A stretch of 64,000 nt of DNA from Cohnella algarum (GTDB taxonomy: Bacteria; Bacillota; Bacilli; Paenibacillales; Paenibacillaceae). The stretch lies in assembly GCF_016937515.1 (NCBI RefSeq), contig NZ_JAFHKM010000002.1, forward strand, positions 310,001-374,000. The letters run 5' to 3'. The translations under genes and the position numbers were made by a program. Below are positions 36,942-46,869 of the stretch, piece after piece; the first letter of the stretch is position 1, and each line of letters starts with the position of its first letter. The notes under the pieces were generated by a model. It was not told the origin of the DNA, did no database searches, and saw only the letters and a list, made by a program, of their open reading frames with translations.

Positions 36942-37705
36942 ATCGTCATCGCCCCGAATCCGCCGTCGACCCGCAGCGTCGTTCCGGTCACGAACGAAGA
37001 CGCCTTGGCCGACGCGAGATAAACGATCGCGCCCTGCAGCTCCTCCGGATTGCCGAAACGCCCCATCGGGGTGTGGCCCATAATCGACTGCACCCGCTCG
37101 GGGGACAGGATTTTGCGGTTTTGCTCGGCCGGGAAAAAGCCCGGAATAATGGCGTTCACCCGCACGTTATGCGGGGCGAATTCGCGCGCGAGAAATTTGG
37201 TGATGCTGTTGATGCCCGCTTTCGAAGCGGAATACGTGAACACCTTGGACAACGGCGGATCGGACGACACGGAGGAAATGTTGACGATCGAGCCTCCCTC
37301 GCCCTGGTCGATCAAATGCTTGCCGAAAATTTGCGCCGTGACGACCGCGCTCTTCAGGTTGACGTCCATAATGCGGTCCCATTCTTCCATCTTCAGCTCG
37401 AAAAACGGAGTCGGGCTGTTCATCCCCGCACAGTGGACGACCGTATCGACGCGTCCGCCCCATTCGAGTACCCGGCGAAGCACTTCGCGCAAATCTTCCT
37501 CGCGGGTGGCGTCGGCCGCGAACGTCGCCGCCTCTCCTCCCGCTTCGGCGATGCGCAAGCGAACGGCTTCCGCCTTTTCCATATCCCTGCCGACGACGGC
37601 AACCTTGGAGCCCGCGCCCGCAAGCGCTTCCGACATCGCTCCGCCCAGCACGCCGTTGCCGCCGATGACGACGGAAACGGTGCCCGTCAAATCAAACAAA
37701 TTCAT
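36938..37705 (-). CDS. SDR oxidoreductase, D-mannonate oxidoreductase (fructuronate reductase) type
   Basis: A 255-aa short-chain dehydrogenase. The nucleotide-binding loop reads GGNGVLGGAM in place of the usual TGxxxGxG, a variant seen in the UxuB/YjmF-like SDRs that reduce fructuronate to mannonate. The catalytic Ser (NISSVSS), Tyr and Lys (YSASK) and the C-terminal GTTLRVDGGFG are present. I chose the ATG at 37705, since GGGGG is correctly spaced for it; one at 37711 abuts the ribosome site. It is the first gene of the operon behind a strong promoter and LacI-type operator. Gluconate 5-dehydrogenase is a possible alternative. Confidence 0.8.
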   Translation of the reverse strand: MNLFDLTGTVSVVIGGNGVLGGAMSEALAGAGSKVAVVGRDMEKAEAVRLRIAEAGGEAATFAADATREEDLREVLRRVLEWGGRVDTVVHCAGMNSPTPFFELKMEEWDRIMDVNLKSAVVTAQIFGKHLIDQGEGGSIVNISSVSSDPPLSKVFTYSASKAGINSITKFLAREFAPHNVRVNAIIPGFFPAEQNRKILSPERVQSIMGHTPMGRFGNPEELQGAIVYLASAKASSFVTGTTLRVDGGFGAMTI

Positions 37706-37741
37706 GTCCATCCCCCAATTGCGCCAACTGGAACGCGCTTA

Positions 37742-37791
37742 ATAACAACGTTGTTATTGCCATCATAGCCGAAACGATTCCCGATGTCCAT
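37742..37791 (-). promoter_or_regulatory. Promoter and LacI-type operator of the SDR-larA operon
   Basis: On the minus strand TGGACA (37786-37791), a 17-nt spacer and TATGAT (37763-37768) make a good sigma-A promoter. The palindrome AATAACAACGTTGTTATT (37742-37759) begins 3 nt after the -10 box, over the expected start point, the classic place for repression. Confidence 0.8.
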
Positions 37792-37851
37792 ACATCCCGA
37801 AAATGAAAATGAGGCTTTCTTTTCATTCCGCGATCGATTAAGATTAAAGAA

Positions 37852-37869
37852 AATAACAACGTTGTTAAA
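37852..37869 (+). promoter_or_regulatory. LacI-type operator upstream of lacI-family gene
   Basis: AATAACAACGTTGTTAAA, a near-perfect copy of the other two operators, lies 26 nt before the regulator's ATG. This suggests autoregulation. Confidence 0.75.
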
Positions 37870-37895
37870 AAACTGTGCGGAGGTTGTCGCGTCCT

Positions 37896-38918
37896 ATGTC
37901 CGTAACGATTAAAGACATCGCCGAGCGTGCCGGAGTGAGTTTTTCGACCGTCTCGAAGGCGCTTCGCAACAGTCCGCTCGTTCAGGAGAAGACAAAGGCG
38001 AAAATACTCGCCATCGCCGAGGAGATGGGCTACCGGCCGAACATCGCCGCCCGGAGCCTCGTCTCCAAGCGCAGCGGGGTCGTCGGCGTCGTCTGGCCGT
38101 CCGTCGAGCGCACGACGCTGTCCGCCCTGATCACGCTGATCAATGCGGAGCTTGAGGACAGCGGCTACGCTACGCTGCTGTCGATCAACCGGGCCGACGC
38201 CGCCATCGAGACGTTCCGCCGCTTCCAGGTGGACGCGATCTTGCTGTTTTCGGAAAAGGACGAGCCGCTGCTCGGCGTCCCGAGCCCGTCCGGCATCCCG
38301 ATTCTGTGCTACGGGAACGCCGTCCGTTCCGGGTTCCCGTCGCTCGACGTCAACCGGCAAAAGGCGGTGCGCCTCGCCGTCCGGCACCTGTACGAGCTGG
38401 GTCACCGGGATATCGCCTACATCGGCCGGCCGGAGGGGGGCGACCCCCTCCAAGAAGAAAAGGCGTCGGCGTTTCTCGACGAGCTGCGGCGGCTCGGAAA
38501 GCGGGAGCCGGCGGAAAAGGCGGTCGCCGCCATTTCCGGCATGGAGTTCCACGACGGCTACGTTGCCGCCAAGGAGCTGCTCAAGCGGCGCGACCGGCCG
38601 ACGGCGCTGTTCGGCGGCAGCTACGATCTCACCCGCGGCATGATGCGCGCGGCGGCGGAATCGGGCATCCGCGTCCCCGACGACGTCTCGATCGTCGGTT
38701 ACGACCACATTCCGCAGATGGACAACTTGGAAGTCCCGGTCACCTCCGTCGGCGTCGACATCGCGACCATCGCCGCTACGTTGGCCCGCAGGCTGATCGC
38801 CATGATCGAGGAGACCGGAGCACGAGGGAATGGCGCCGAAGGGTCCGCCGTCCTGCTCGAGCCCGAACTCGTCGTGCGGACGTCGACCGCGCCGCCCGCC
38901 GCCCCGGCAAGGCGCTGA
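37896..38918 (+). CDS. LacI-family regulator of the mannonate/gluconate operon
   Basis: A 340-aa repressor. The N-terminal HTH (VTIKDIAERAGVSFSTVSKA) and hinge (YRPNIAARSLVSKRSG) are typical. A periplasmic-binding-like sugar domain follows (GYDHIPQMDNL, VPVTSVGVD). I chose the ATG at 37896; GGAGG is 12 nt away, and an in-frame GTG upstream would overlap the ribosome site itself. It is divergent from the SDR-larA-gntK-lar operon, and its probable operators stand in the shared control region and before uxaE. The effector is unknown; a hexuronate or aldonate intermediate is expected. Confidence 0.9.
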   Translation: MSVTIKDIAERAGVSFSTVSKALRNSPLVQEKTKAKILAIAEEMGYRPNIAARSLVSKRSGVVGVVWPSVERTTLSALITLINAELEDSGYATLLSINRADAAIETFRRFQVDAILLFSEKDEPLLGVPSPSGIPILCYGNAVRSGFPSLDVNRQKAVRLAVRHLYELGHRDIAYIGRPEGGDPLQEEKASAFLDELRRLGKREPAEKAVAAISGMEFHDGYVAAKELLKRRDRPTALFGGSYDLTRGMMRAAAESGIRVPDDVSIVGYDHIPQMDNLEVPVTSVGVDIATIAATLARRLIAMIEETGARGNGAEGSAVLLEPELVVRTSTAPPAAPARR

Positions 38919-38973
38919 GATCTCTTCGATAAGATCGCCGCGAGGAGATCGCCGCGAAGCCAATAACGCGGAC

Positions 38974-39016
38974 AAAAAAACGGCCGCATCCCCCGTTTCG
39001 GGATGAGGCCGTTTTT
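38974..39016. terminator. Bidirectional terminator between lacI-family gene and pgi
   Basis: AAAAAAACGGCCGCATCCC pairs with GGGATGAGGCCGTTTTTT around a short loop, giving T-runs on both strands. It lies between two converging genes. Confidence 0.9.
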
Positions 39017-39030
39017 TGGCGCTGTCGTAC

Positions 39031-40380
39031 TTACAGGCGAGCTTCCAGCGCTTTTTTCTCCGCTTCGAAGCCCGGTTTGCCAAGCAGCGCGAACATGTTT
39101 TTCTTGTATGCCTCGACCCCCGGCTGATCGAACGGGTTGACGCCGAGCAAGTAGCCGCTCACGCCGCACGCGATTTCGAAGAAGTAGACGAGCTGGCCGA
39201 ACGTATGCGGAGTCATATCCGGCAGGTGAACGACCAGATTCGGCACTTGGCCGTCCGTGTGCGCGAGGAGCGTGCCCTCGAACGCCTTTTTGTTGACGAA
39301 GTCGAGCGTTTTGCCCGCCAGGAAGTTCAGGCCGTCCAGATCGGCCGGGTCGCTCTCGATCGTAATCTGCTCCGGCACCTCGCCGACCTGCAGCACCGTT
39401 TCGAAAATAATCCGGTTGCCCTCTTGAATAAATTGCCCCATCGAGTGCAAATCCGTGGAAAAGTCAACCGATGCGGGATAAATGCCCTTGTAATCCTTGC
39501 CTTCGCTTTCCCCGTACAGCTGCTTCCACCATTCGGACACGAAGTGCAGGCCCGGCTCGTAGTTGACGAGAATTTCCACCGTCTTGCCTTTGCGATACAG
39601 CGCGTTGCGGATCGCCGCGTATTGGTAAGCCGGATTCTCGCTCACGTTCGGATTGTTATACAGCTTGGCCGCTTCCTGCGCGCCCTTCATGATCGCTTCG
39701 ATATCGATGCCCGCCGTGGCGATCGGCAGCAGGCCGACGGCCGTCAGAACCGAATAGCGTCCGCCCACGTCGTCCGGAATGACGAACGTTTCGTAGCCTT
39801 CTTCGGTCGCCAGCTTCTTGAGAGCTCCGCGCGCCTTGTCGGTCGTGGCGTAGATGCGCTTCTTGGCGGCTTCCTTGCCGTACTTCTTCTCCAGCGCGTC
39901 GCGGAAAATGCGGAAAGCGATCGCCGGCTCGGTCGTCGTGCCGGATTTGGAAATGACGTTGATCGACCAGTCCTTGCCTTCGAGCGCCTGAAGCAGGTGG
40001 GTTACGTAGGTGGAGCTGATGTTGTTGCCGGCGAAGAAAATTTGCGGCGTTTTGCGCTGTTCTTTGCCGAGCGTATTGTAAAACGAGTGCGACAGCATCT
40101 CGATCGCGGCGCGGGCGCCGAGATAGGAGCCGCCGATGCCGATGACGACGAGCGCTTCCGAATCGGACTGAATTTGCTTCGCGGCCGCCTGAATGCGGGC
40201 GAATTCCTCTTTGTCGTAATCGAACGGCAGGTTGATCCAGCCGAGATAGTCGGATCCGGTGCCGGTACCGTTATGCAGCTGCTCATGCGCGAGGCGGATG
40301 GCCGGAGCCAGATTGTCGATCTCGTTTTGCCCGATGAATTGCAGCGCTTTGGAATAATCCAAACGAATGTTAGCGGACAC
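39031..40380 (-). CDS. pgi: Glucose-6-phosphate isomerase
   Basis: A 449-aa cytosolic enzyme of the bacterial-length PGI family. It interconverts glucose 6-phosphate and fructose 6-phosphate. Motifs include [32 protein letters not shown] (phosphate-binding SIS loop), the catalytic Glu region [11 protein letters not shown] and [12 protein letters not shown]. The GTG start at 40380 has AGGGAGAAG upstream at good spacing. It is monocistronic, with the terminator shared with the LacI gene. Confidence 0.97.
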   Translation of the reverse strand: MSANIRLDYSKALQFIGQNEIDNLAPAIRLAHEQLHNGTGTGSDYLGWINLPFDYDKEEFARIQAAAKQIQSDSEALVVIGIGGSYLGARAAIEMLSHSFYNTLGKEQRKTPQIFFAGNNISSTYVTHLLQALEGKDWSINVISKSGTTTEPAIAFRIFRDALEKKYGKEAAKKRIYATTDKARGALKKLATEEGYETFVIPDDVGGRYSVLTAVGLLPIATAGIDIEAIMKGAQEAAKLYNNPNVSENPAYQYAAIRNALYRKGKTVEILVNYEPGLHFVSEWWKQLYGESEGKDYKGIYPASVDFSTDLHSMGQFIQEGNRIIFETVLQVGEVPEQITIESDPADLDGLNFLAGKTLDFVNKKAFEGTLLAHTDGQVPNLVVHLPDMTPHTFGQLVYFFEIACGVSGYLLGVNPFDQPGVEAYKKNMFALLGKPGFEAEKKALEARL

Positions 40381-40581
40381 TTTACACTTCTCCCTTCAAT
40401 TCCTATCGGCACGCATAAAGGCGCGCGTCGCTTCTTTGATTTACGTAGCTTAAGGATACTCAAAAAAAAGACGCGGCACAAGCTTGTACGAATGAGTTTC
40501 ATTAAGTCTTCATCTTATAAGTTCCCATCATTAGGAAAATATGATACAAAGGTTATGATGAAAAGAATGGAGGTTTCACCC

Positions 40582-41469
40582 GTGAAAAAAATCGGATTTG
40601 TCGGACTTGGCGTCATGGGCCAGCCCATGGCGGCCAACCTGGTTCGCAAGGGATACGAACTGGCCGTCTACAATCGCACGCCGGGAAAAACGGCGGAGCT
40701 CGAAAAGCTTGGCGCCGTCGCGGCGTCATCCCCGGCAGAGCTTGCGGAAACCTCGGAAGTCGTCATGACGATGATCAGCAACGACCGGGCGATCGAGGAC
40801 GTCTATTTCGGGCACGAAGGCATTATGGAGGGAATTCGGGCAGGATCGACCGTCATTGACAGCAGCACGATTTCGCCGAGCCTCGCGAAGCGGCTTGCCG
40901 CCGAGCTAGGCGCGAAGTCGGCCGGCTTCCTGGACGCGCCGGTAACGGGAAGCAAGCCGGCCGCCATCGACGGCACGCTGCTGTTTATGGTTGGCGGCCC
41001 TAAGGCGACCGTGGACGCGTGCCGCGAGCTGCTGCTGGCGATGGGGCGCGAAGTGCTTCACATGGGGGAAAACGGAAGCGGGGCCTCGGCGAAGCTTGCC
41101 CACAATACGATCGTCGGCATCAACGCCGCCGGGCTGTTCGAAGGCATGGCGATCGCGGCCAAAGCGGGGATCGACGCCGAATCGTTCCTCCGCGTCGTAC
41201 AGGGCGGCGGCGCCGCGAGCAAACAGGCCGAGCTGAAAGGGCGCAAAGTAATCGAGCATGAGTTCAGCGTTCAGTTTTCGCTGGCGCTCATGCTGAAGGA
41301 TCTGAAGCTGTCGTCCGCGTTGACGGACGGGCTCGGCGTGCCGACGCCGATGCTGGAAGCGGCCAAAAGCCTGTTCCAGGCCGGCCAGTCGGCCGGCTAC
41401 GGCGACGAGGATCTGGCCGCGCTCGCCCGCATTTACGAATCGTGGATCGGCCGGCGCATCGGGGAGTGA
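40582..41469 (+). CDS. NAD(P)-dependent 3-hydroxyisobutyrate dehydrogenase-family reductase
   Basis: A 295-aa beta-hydroxyacid dehydrogenase. The Rossmann motif GFVGLGVMGQPMAANL, the substrate loop DAPVTGSKPAA, the catalytic Lys in KLAHN and the C-terminal KDLKLS helix are all seen. Family members reduce tartronate semialdehyde, succinate semialdehyde or glyoxylate, or oxidise 3-hydroxyisobutyrate; the exact substrate cannot be set. The GTG at 40582 follows GGAGG at 7 nt, which decides it over upstream ATGs. The gene is divergent from pgi and followed by a repeat-bearing spacer. Confidence 0.88.
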   Translation: MKKIGFVGLGVMGQPMAANLVRKGYELAVYNRTPGKTAELEKLGAVAASSPAELAETSEVVMTMISNDRAIEDVYFGHEGIMEGIRAGSTVIDSSTISPSLAKRLAAELGAKSAGFLDAPVTGSKPAAIDGTLLFMVGGPKATVDACRELLLAMGREVLHMGENGSGASAKLAHNTIVGINAAGLFEGMAIAAKAGIDAESFLRVVQGGGAASKQAELKGRKVIEHEFSVQFSLALMLKDLKLSSALTDGLGVPTPMLEAAKSLFQAGQSAGYGDEDLAALARIYESWIGRRIGE

Positions 41470-41515
41470 GGTCGGCGTGCCCCCGTACTCGGTAATCCGT
41501 TTTGCGCTGCCTGGT

Positions 41516-41536
41516 TGCGATATCCCGTTCGCTCAG
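41516..41536. repeat. Interspersed motif copy
   Basis: TGCGATATCCCGTTCGCTCAG matches the motif also found at 27618-27696 and, inverted, at 29257 and 29498. Confidence 0.6.
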
Positions 41537-41591
41537 TGCTGCGCTTTTTGTCCGGATACCGAAACCAGAAGCGTTTAGTTTGCCTATCACC

Positions 41592-41665
41592 GACCCAACG
41601 GGATACCGCCATAAAGTGCGACAAAAACCCGTACTGACCCAACGGGATACCGCCATAAAGTGCGA
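41592..41665. repeat. 30-bp perfect direct repeat
   Basis: GACCCAACGGGATACCGCCA and the following ATAAAGTGCGA occur at 41592-41621 and again at 41636-41665, 14 bp apart. The AACGGGATACCG part is shared with the interspersed motif family. Confidence 0.9.
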
Positions 41666-41693
41666 AGACGCGCTGCACATGCCCGAAGAAACT

Positions 41694-41740
41694 TAAAAAA
41701 CCTTCCCCGATGAACGACGCGTTCGCAAGGGAAGGTTTTT
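41694..41740. terminator. Bidirectional terminator before ppnP
   Basis: AAAAAACCTTCCC pairs with GGGAAGGTTTTT around a 20-nt loop and gives T-runs on both strands. It serves the ppnP/tkt side and the reductase gene. Confidence 0.85.
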
Positions 41741-41755
41741 GGCTTTCGCATTCGA

Positions 41756-42067
41756 TTACAGGTAGGAACAAAGATAATCGGTCGTTTGCGTAACTTTTAA
41801 TTTGAACTTCGAGTTGGCCGGAACGGTGAACTCGCCCGTACCGGAAATCGAAATCCACTCCTCGCTTCCGGGAAGCTGCACGGTCAGCTCTCCGGCCATA
41901 ATTTTCATAATTTCGGTTTGCGAAGTGCCGAACTCGTAATCGCCCGGCAGCATGATGCCAAGCGTCTTATGGGTTCCGTCCGGAAATTTGACGGTACGGC
42001 TCGTGACTTTTCCTTCGAAATAAATGTTCGCTTGCTTGACGACGCTGACGTTATCGAATTGGGACAT
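41756..42067 (-). CDS. ppnP: Pyrimidine/purine nucleoside phosphorylase PpnP
   Basis: A 103-aa cupin-fold protein of the DUF1255 family. The start (SQFDNVSVVKQANIYFEGKV) and motifs KTLGIMLPGDYEF, ELTVQLPGS and FTVPANSKFKL match PpnP, which splits nucleosides with phosphate to base and ribose 1-phosphate. Ribose phosphate links it to transketolase, whose gene lies 74 bp upstream on the same strand. I chose the ATG at 42067 after AGGAGG over an in-frame upstream start. It is cytosolic. Confidence 0.9.
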   Translation of the reverse strand: MSQFDNVSVVKQANIYFEGKVTSRTVKFPDGTHKTLGIMLPGDYEFGTSQTEIMKIMAGELTVQLPGSEEWISISGTGEFTVPANSKFKLKVTQTTDYLCSYL

Positions 42068-42141
42068 GTTGGAAAGCCTCCTGTGTGATGGCAACGGCCT
42101 TATGAAGCGCCCGGCGGCTTTCGCCCCGGGCGCCCGTTGAA

Positions 42142-44157
42142 TTACAGCAATTTATTGAACTGTGCGATGACGTTTTCGACGGTAAAGCCGTATTCCTTGA
42201 TGACGCGGTCGCCCGGAGCGGAAGCGCCGAAGGTGGAAATGCCGAGAATCGCGCCGCTATCCCCGACATACCGTTCCCAGCCGAACGGGGAAGCCATTTC
42301 GATCGCAAGGCGGGCTTTGACCGATTTCGGCAGCACGCTTTCCTTGTATTCCGTCGATTGCTTCTCGAACAGGTCCCAGCTCGGCAGGCTGACGACGCGG
42401 ACGTGAACGCCTTGTTCGGCAAGCGCCTTTTGCGAAGCGATCGCGAGCTGAACTTCCGACCCCGTCGCGATCAGAATGCCTTGCGGATTGCCGTTTGCGG
42501 CTTCGGAAATGACGTATCCGCCCTTGGCGATGCCTTCGCGCGCTTTTTCCGCCGTGCCGGCCAAGATCGGCAGGTTTTGGCGGGTGAGAACGAGCGCAAC
42601 CGGATTGGCGTTGTTTTGGACGGCGTACGCCCAAGCGGCGGACGTTTCGTTGCCGTCAGCCGGACGGATGACCGTCAATCCCGGGATGACGCGAATCGAT
42701 GCCAGCTGCTCGATCGGCTCATGGGTAGGGCCGTCTTCGCCGACGGCGATCGAGTCGTGGGTCAGCACGTAGACGACCGGTTGTTTCATGATCGCGGCGA
42801 GACGAACGGCCGGACGCAAATAGTCGGTGAAGACGAAGAACGTGCCGCCGTAAACCTTCAGGCCTCCGTGCAGCGAGATGCCGTTCATCGCCGCGGCCAT
42901 CCCGAACTCGCGAACGCCGAAATAAATGTTGCGGCCGTCGTATTGGCCGGCCTTGTATACGGGCAAACCTTTCAGATGGGTCATCGTCGAGCTTTCCAGG
43001 TCGGCGGAACCGCCGACGAGGTGCGGAACGTTTTTCGCCAGTCCGTTGAGCGCGTTGCCCGAAGCGACGCGGGTCGACAGAGGCTTGTCTTCCGTCGAAT
43101 AAACCGGGAGATCCGCATCCCAACCTTGCGGCAAACCGCCGGAAACGGCGTTTTCGAATTGGGCTGCGAGCTCCGCGTGCGCCGATTTGTACTTGGCATA
43201 CAGCTCGTCCCATGCGGCATTCGCCTTCTCGCCTTTCGCTTTCACTTCGGCAAAGTGAGCGCGGACTTCGTCCGGCACATGGAATTCTTCATGCTCCCAT
43301 TCGTAAAACGCCTTGGTAAGCTTCGCTTCCTCGGAGCCGAGCGGGGAACCGTGCGGTCCGGCGTGTCCGCCTTTGCCGCCCTTGTTCGGCGAGCCGTAGC
43401 CGATGACCGTTTTGACTTCGATCAGCGTCGGCTTGCCCGTTTCGGCCTGGGCGGCGGCGATCGCTTCGGACAGCGCGCCGAGGTCGTTGCCGTCTTCCAC
43501 CCGCAGCACTTGCCAGTTATATCCTTCAAAACGCTTGGCGACGTTTTCCGAGAACGAAAGGTTCAGTTCGCCGTCGAGCGAGATGTCGTTCGAATCGTAA
43601 AGCACGATCAGCTTGCCCAGCTTCAGGTGTCCCGCAAGCGATGCGGCTTCGGAGGAAATGCCCTCCATCAAGTCGCCGTCGCCGCAAATGGAGTAGGTGT
43701 AGTGGTTGATCAGGTCGAAGCCTTCGCGGTTATAGGTGGCCCCAAGCTGAGCTTCGGCCATCGCCATGCCGACGGCCATCGCGATCCCTTGGCCAAGCGG
43801 ACCCGTCGTAGCGTCGACGCCGGCCGTGTGCCCGACTTCCGGATGCCCCGGAGTCAAGGAGCCCCATTGGCGGAAGTTTTTCAGTTCTTCGATCGGCAGG
43901 TCGTAGCCGCTCAAATGGAGCAGCGAGTAAAGCAGCATCGAGCCGTGGCCCGCGGACAGAACGAAACGGTCGCGGTTGATCCAGGTCGGATTGGACGGGT
44001 TGTGGGTCATCGTTTTGGCAAACAGTTGATAGCCCATCGGCGCAGCGCCCATCGGCATGCCCGGGTGGCCGGATTTAGCTTTCTCGATGGCGTCGATCGC
44101 CAGCGTACGAACCGTCGTAACCGACAATTGTTCAATGGATTTCGCACTTGCGGTCAT
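42142..44157 (-). CDS. tkt: Transketolase
   Basis: A 671-aa thiamine-diphosphate enzyme. The start region [17 protein letters not shown], the ThDP motif [32 protein letters not shown], and the pyrimidine domain ([18 protein letters not shown]) with its catalytic Glu are complete, and the length is normal. It moves two-carbon units between sugar phosphates in the pentose phosphate pathway. The ATG at 44157 follows GGAGG. It precedes ppnP on the same strand. Confidence 0.97.
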   Translation of the reverse strand: MTASAKSIEQLSVTTVRTLAIDAIEKAKSGHPGMPMGAAPMGYQLFAKTMTHNPSNPTWINRDRFVLSAGHGSMLLYSLLHLSGYDLPIEELKNFRQWGSLTPGHPEVGHTAGVDATTGPLGQGIAMAVGMAMAEAQLGATYNREGFDLINHYTYSICGDGDLMEGISSEAASLAGHLKLGKLIVLYDSNDISLDGELNLSFSENVAKRFEGYNWQVLRVEDGNDLGALSEAIAAAQAETGKPTLIEVKTVIGYGSPNKGGKGGHAGPHGSPLGSEEAKLTKAFYEWEHEEFHVPDEVRAHFAEVKAKGEKANAAWDELYAKYKSAHAELAAQFENAVSGGLPQGWDADLPVYSTEDKPLSTRVASGNALNGLAKNVPHLVGGSADLESSTMTHLKGLPVYKAGQYDGRNIYFGVREFGMAAAMNGISLHGGLKVYGGTFFVFTDYLRPAVRLAAIMKQPVVYVLTHDSIAVGEDGPTHEPIEQLASIRVIPGLTVIRPADGNETSAAWAYAVQNNANPVALVLTRQNLPILAGTAEKAREGIAKGGYVISEAANGNPQGILIATGSEVQLAIASQKALAEQGVHVRVVSLPSWDLFEKQSTEYKESVLPKSVKARLAIEMASPFGWERYVGDSGAILGISTFGASAPGDRVIKEYGFTVENVIAQFNKLL

Positions 44158-44421
44158 TTCGTAAAAAACCTCCTTCTATATGTCGCATAGACGTTGAACG
44201 CCTGCGATAAATCACAAACCGAAACCAGGCACGGCTGCCGGTTTATCCCACCTATTGTACCACGGGGCGTCTGGTTTTACCACAACTTGTACGTACAAGC
44301 TGAGCATCGGCTCCGCGTCCGGAAACGGCCCGAGACTGCGCTCAAGGGCGCGCGACTGCGCCCCAAGGGCAAGGAAACTGCGCTTCAAGCGGCAGCGGCA
44401 TGCGGGCGAAAGCGAAAGCCG

Positions 44422-44619
44422 CTACCGCCTAAGCTTCACTTCCAACTCGTCGCCGGCCTTAAGCGGCGGCAAATTCCGCTCCGCAAGCCGGCGATTGACG
44501 GCCGCATACAAATCCGCCATGTCGACGAAGCGGTCGTCGATGTACATGACCCATTCGTCATTCTCCACGTCGTAGGCTACCCGGCCTTCGATGACCGTTT
44601 GCTCCTCGCGCGTCGCCAT
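44422..44619 (-). CDS. Small protein of unknown function downstream of purU
   Basis: A 65-aa protein (MATREEQTVIEGRVAYDVEN..., ending AGDELEVKLRR) with an acidic, strand-rich composition and no membrane part. It starts 8 nt after the purU stop and has no ribosome site of its own, so translation is probably coupled. A TTG start overlapping the purU stop (TTGA) is an alternative. The frame stays open upstream inside purU, but that part has no start signal. I do not recognise the family. Confidence 0.6.
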   Translation of the reverse strand: MATREEQTVIEGRVAYDVENDEWVMYIDDRFVDMADLYAAVNRRLAERNLPPLKAGDELEVKLRR

Positions 44620-44627
44620 AGCGAACG

Positions 44628-45533
44628 TCAAACGAAAGCGACCGTCTTGTTCTGGTACACGACCAGACGGTCCTCCGCATGCCACTTGACGGCGCGAGCC
44701 AGTACGATACGCTCGATATGGCGGCCGATTCGTTTCAATTCGTCGACGTCGTTGCGATGGCTGACCCGCTGAACGTCCTGCTCGATGATCGGTCCCGCAT
44801 CGAGTTCCGCAGTCACGTAGTGCGCGGTCGCCCCGATCAGCTTGACGCCGCGGTCGTATGCCTGATGGTATGGCTTGCCGCCGACGAAAGCGGGGAGGAA
44901 CGAGTGGTGAATATTGATGATGCGGTTCGGAAATTGCTCGATAAACTTGGGCGTCACGATTTGCATATAGCGCGCAAGCACGACCAGATCGATTTTTCCG
45001 GTAGCCGTCAGTTCCAATTGCTTGCGCTCGGCTTCCGCCTTCGTATCCGGAGTGACGGGGATATGATGATAAGGAATCCCGTAGGATTCGACCAGCCCGC
45101 GCATATCGTCGTGGTTGCTGATGACCATGGCGATGTCGGCGTTCAGATCGCCGGACTGCCATTGCCAAAGCAGCTCGAGCAGGCAATGATCCTCTTTGGA
45201 CACCATCACGGCGATTCGCTTGTTCCGGCTTGCCCGATACACGCTCCATCGCATGTCGAACCGGTCGGCGACGCGCGTGAAATCCTCCTGCAGCGACGGC
45301 AGCTTCCGCTCCAGCTCGCTCAGGTCGAATTCGATCCGCATGAAAAACATGCCGCCCTCGGGGTTCATCGTGTATTGGTCGGATTGGATAATGTTGGCGC
45401 CCTGCTCGTACAAAAATTGCGAAACCGTCGCCACGATCCCCGGGCGATCCGGGCAGGAGATCAGCATGCGGGCGCGATTTTTGTTTTCTTCCCTTTGCCG
45501 GGCCTCCTGCGCCTTGTAAACGTTGAGACTCAT
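44628..45533 (-). CDS. purU: Formyltetrahydrofolate deformylase
   Basis: A 301-aa enzyme. An N-terminal ACT domain (MLISCPDRPGIVATVSQFL) is followed by a formyl-transferase-type domain with NHDDMRGLVESYGIPY, the catalytic region IINIHHSFLPAFVGGKPY and GATAHYVTAELDAGPII. It releases formate from 10-formyl-THF, feeding PurT-type purine synthesis and balancing one-carbon units. The ATG at 45533 has AAAGGAAG upstream. It is 36 nt after nfo and is followed by the 65-aa gene. Confidence 0.95.
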   Translation of the reverse strand: MSLNVYKAQEARQREENKNRARMLISCPDRPGIVATVSQFLYEQGANIIQSDQYTMNPEGGMFFMRIEFDLSELERKLPSLQEDFTRVADRFDMRWSVYRASRNKRIAVMVSKEDHCLLELLWQWQSGDLNADIAMVISNHDDMRGLVESYGIPYHHIPVTPDTKAEAERKQLELTATGKIDLVVLARYMQIVTPKFIEQFPNRIINIHHSFLPAFVGGKPYHQAYDRGVKLIGATAHYVTAELDAGPIIEQDVQRVSHRNDVDELKRIGRHIERIVLARAVKWHAEDRLVVYQNKTVAFV

Positions 45534-45569
45534 CGATTACGCTTCCTTTCTATCGTTCCGTCTGCCGGA

Positions 45570-46700
45570 TCAAACCTTGGCGAGCCATTCCTTGCCCGCA
45601 AGGCTTGCGGTCAAGCGATGGTTGATTTCTTCTTCCGTGTAGTCGGCGGACAGCACCCGGTTTTCGACCGCAAGGTCGTACAGGCGCTCCATCGGTTCGC
45701 GCGGATCGGCTTTGCGGGCTTTGGCGTCGGATTTGAGCAATTCCCACGTCTGCAGCACATACAGCCGGGGCACGATCTCTTCCCGTTCGAAAAAATGGTG
45801 CAGGCGCTCGACATCCTCCAAAAACTCGCCGCCGAAGCGCTCCTGGGCATTGCCGCGGAGCATGGCGATTTCGGTTTCGTACATTGGGCGCTCCTTCCCC
45901 GCGACCTTTCCGATCCACGGGGTTTCCAAAATAAACGGCTTGCCTTGCAGCGCTTCGTGATGCACGATCCGGTCGATCGCGTCGAAACCGATCCAGCCCG
46001 ACCCGACCGGCGCGTGGCGGTCTTTGGCCGCTCCTTGCGGATTTTTGCTGTCGTTGATATGGACGACGGCTACGCGGTCGAGACCGACGATTTCGTCGAA
46101 TTTGCGGATGACGCCGTCGAAATCGTTCACGATATCGTAATCGGCGTCGTGCATGTGGCAGGTGTCCATGCAGACGGCGAGGCGATGATTGTCTTCGACG
46201 CGCTCGATAATGGCGGCGATCTCCTCGAAGGTTCGCCCGATTTCCGAGCCTTTGCCGGCCATCGTTTCGAGCGCGATATTGACGTCCGTCTCCTTCGTTC
46301 CGCCGAGCACTTCGTTCAAACCTTCGGCGATGCGGTCGATGCCGTATTCGGGATCCTTGTCCGTGTACGCTCCCGGATGAAGAACGATATTTCGGACCCC
46401 GATATGATGCGTGCGGCGGATTTCCTCCTGAAGGAAATTGACCGCCAGCTCGAAGGTGTCGTTCTTATAAGAACCGAGGTTGATAATGTAGGGGGCATGA
46501 ACGACGATCTCGCCGATGTCGGCTTCCGCCATCAGTTCCCTACCCTCGGGAATGTACAAGCTCTCGATCGGCTTGCGGCGCGTGTTCTGCGGGGCTCCGG
46601 TATAAATCATGAACGTGCTGGAACCGTAGGATACCGCTTCTTTGGCCGCCGTCAGCAAACCCTTGTCCGAAAAAGATACATGAGATCCGATTTTAAGCAT
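45570..46700 (-). CDS. nfo: Endonuclease IV (AP endonuclease) with C-terminal extension
   Basis: A 376-aa protein. Residues 1-280 match the TIM-barrel of endonuclease IV, with zinc ligands in [63 protein letters not shown] and FILETPW. It cuts DNA at abasic sites. The typical length is about 285-300 aa, so roughly 80 residues are extra: a helical tail ([38 protein letters not shown]) of unknown role. The ATG at 46700 lies after GGAGAGG. purU follows at 36 nt. Confidence 0.92.
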   Translation of the reverse strand: MLKIGSHVSFSDKGLLTAAKEAVSYGSSTFMIYTGAPQNTRRKPIESLYIPEGRELMAEADIGEIVVHAPYIINLGSYKNDTFELAVNFLQEEIRRTHHIGVRNIVLHPGAYTDKDPEYGIDRIAEGLNEVLGGTKETDVNIALETMAGKGSEIGRTFEEIAAIIERVEDNHRLAVCMDTCHMHDADYDIVNDFDGVIRKFDEIVGLDRVAVVHINDSKNPQGAAKDRHAPVGSGWIGFDAIDRIVHHEALQGKPFILETPWIGKVAGKERPMYETEIAMLRGNAQERFGGEFLEDVERLHHFFEREEIVPRLYVLQTWELLKSDAKARKADPREPMERLYDLAVENRVLSADYTEEEINHRLTASLAGKEWLAKV

Positions 46701-46794
46701 TGAGCTGCTCCTCTCCGTATCGACGCCAAGCGCGGTGCCGTATCCGGACCGGTCCGGGCGTCCGTTTGGATCATCCCCTATTGTAGCGCGAACG

Positions 46795-46823
46795 TCGAAA
46801 TAAATCTAGAAATGAGATATAAT
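46795..46823 (+). promoter_or_regulatory. Promoter of the DUF2621 gene
   Basis: TCGAAA (46795-46800), a 17-nt spacer and TATAAT (46818-46823) lie 46 nt before the ATG. The -10 box is perfect and the -35 box is weak. Confidence 0.5.
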
Positions 46824-46869
46824 TTAACGATGAAGAATTCATGCGCGCTGAATACGAGGTGGTACGGCT

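Noticed and set aside
39016..40560. Long plus-strand frame running through pgi into the reductase gene
   Set aside because: The first two-thirds are antisense to pgi; only the part from the GTG at 40582 has family motifs and a ribosome site.
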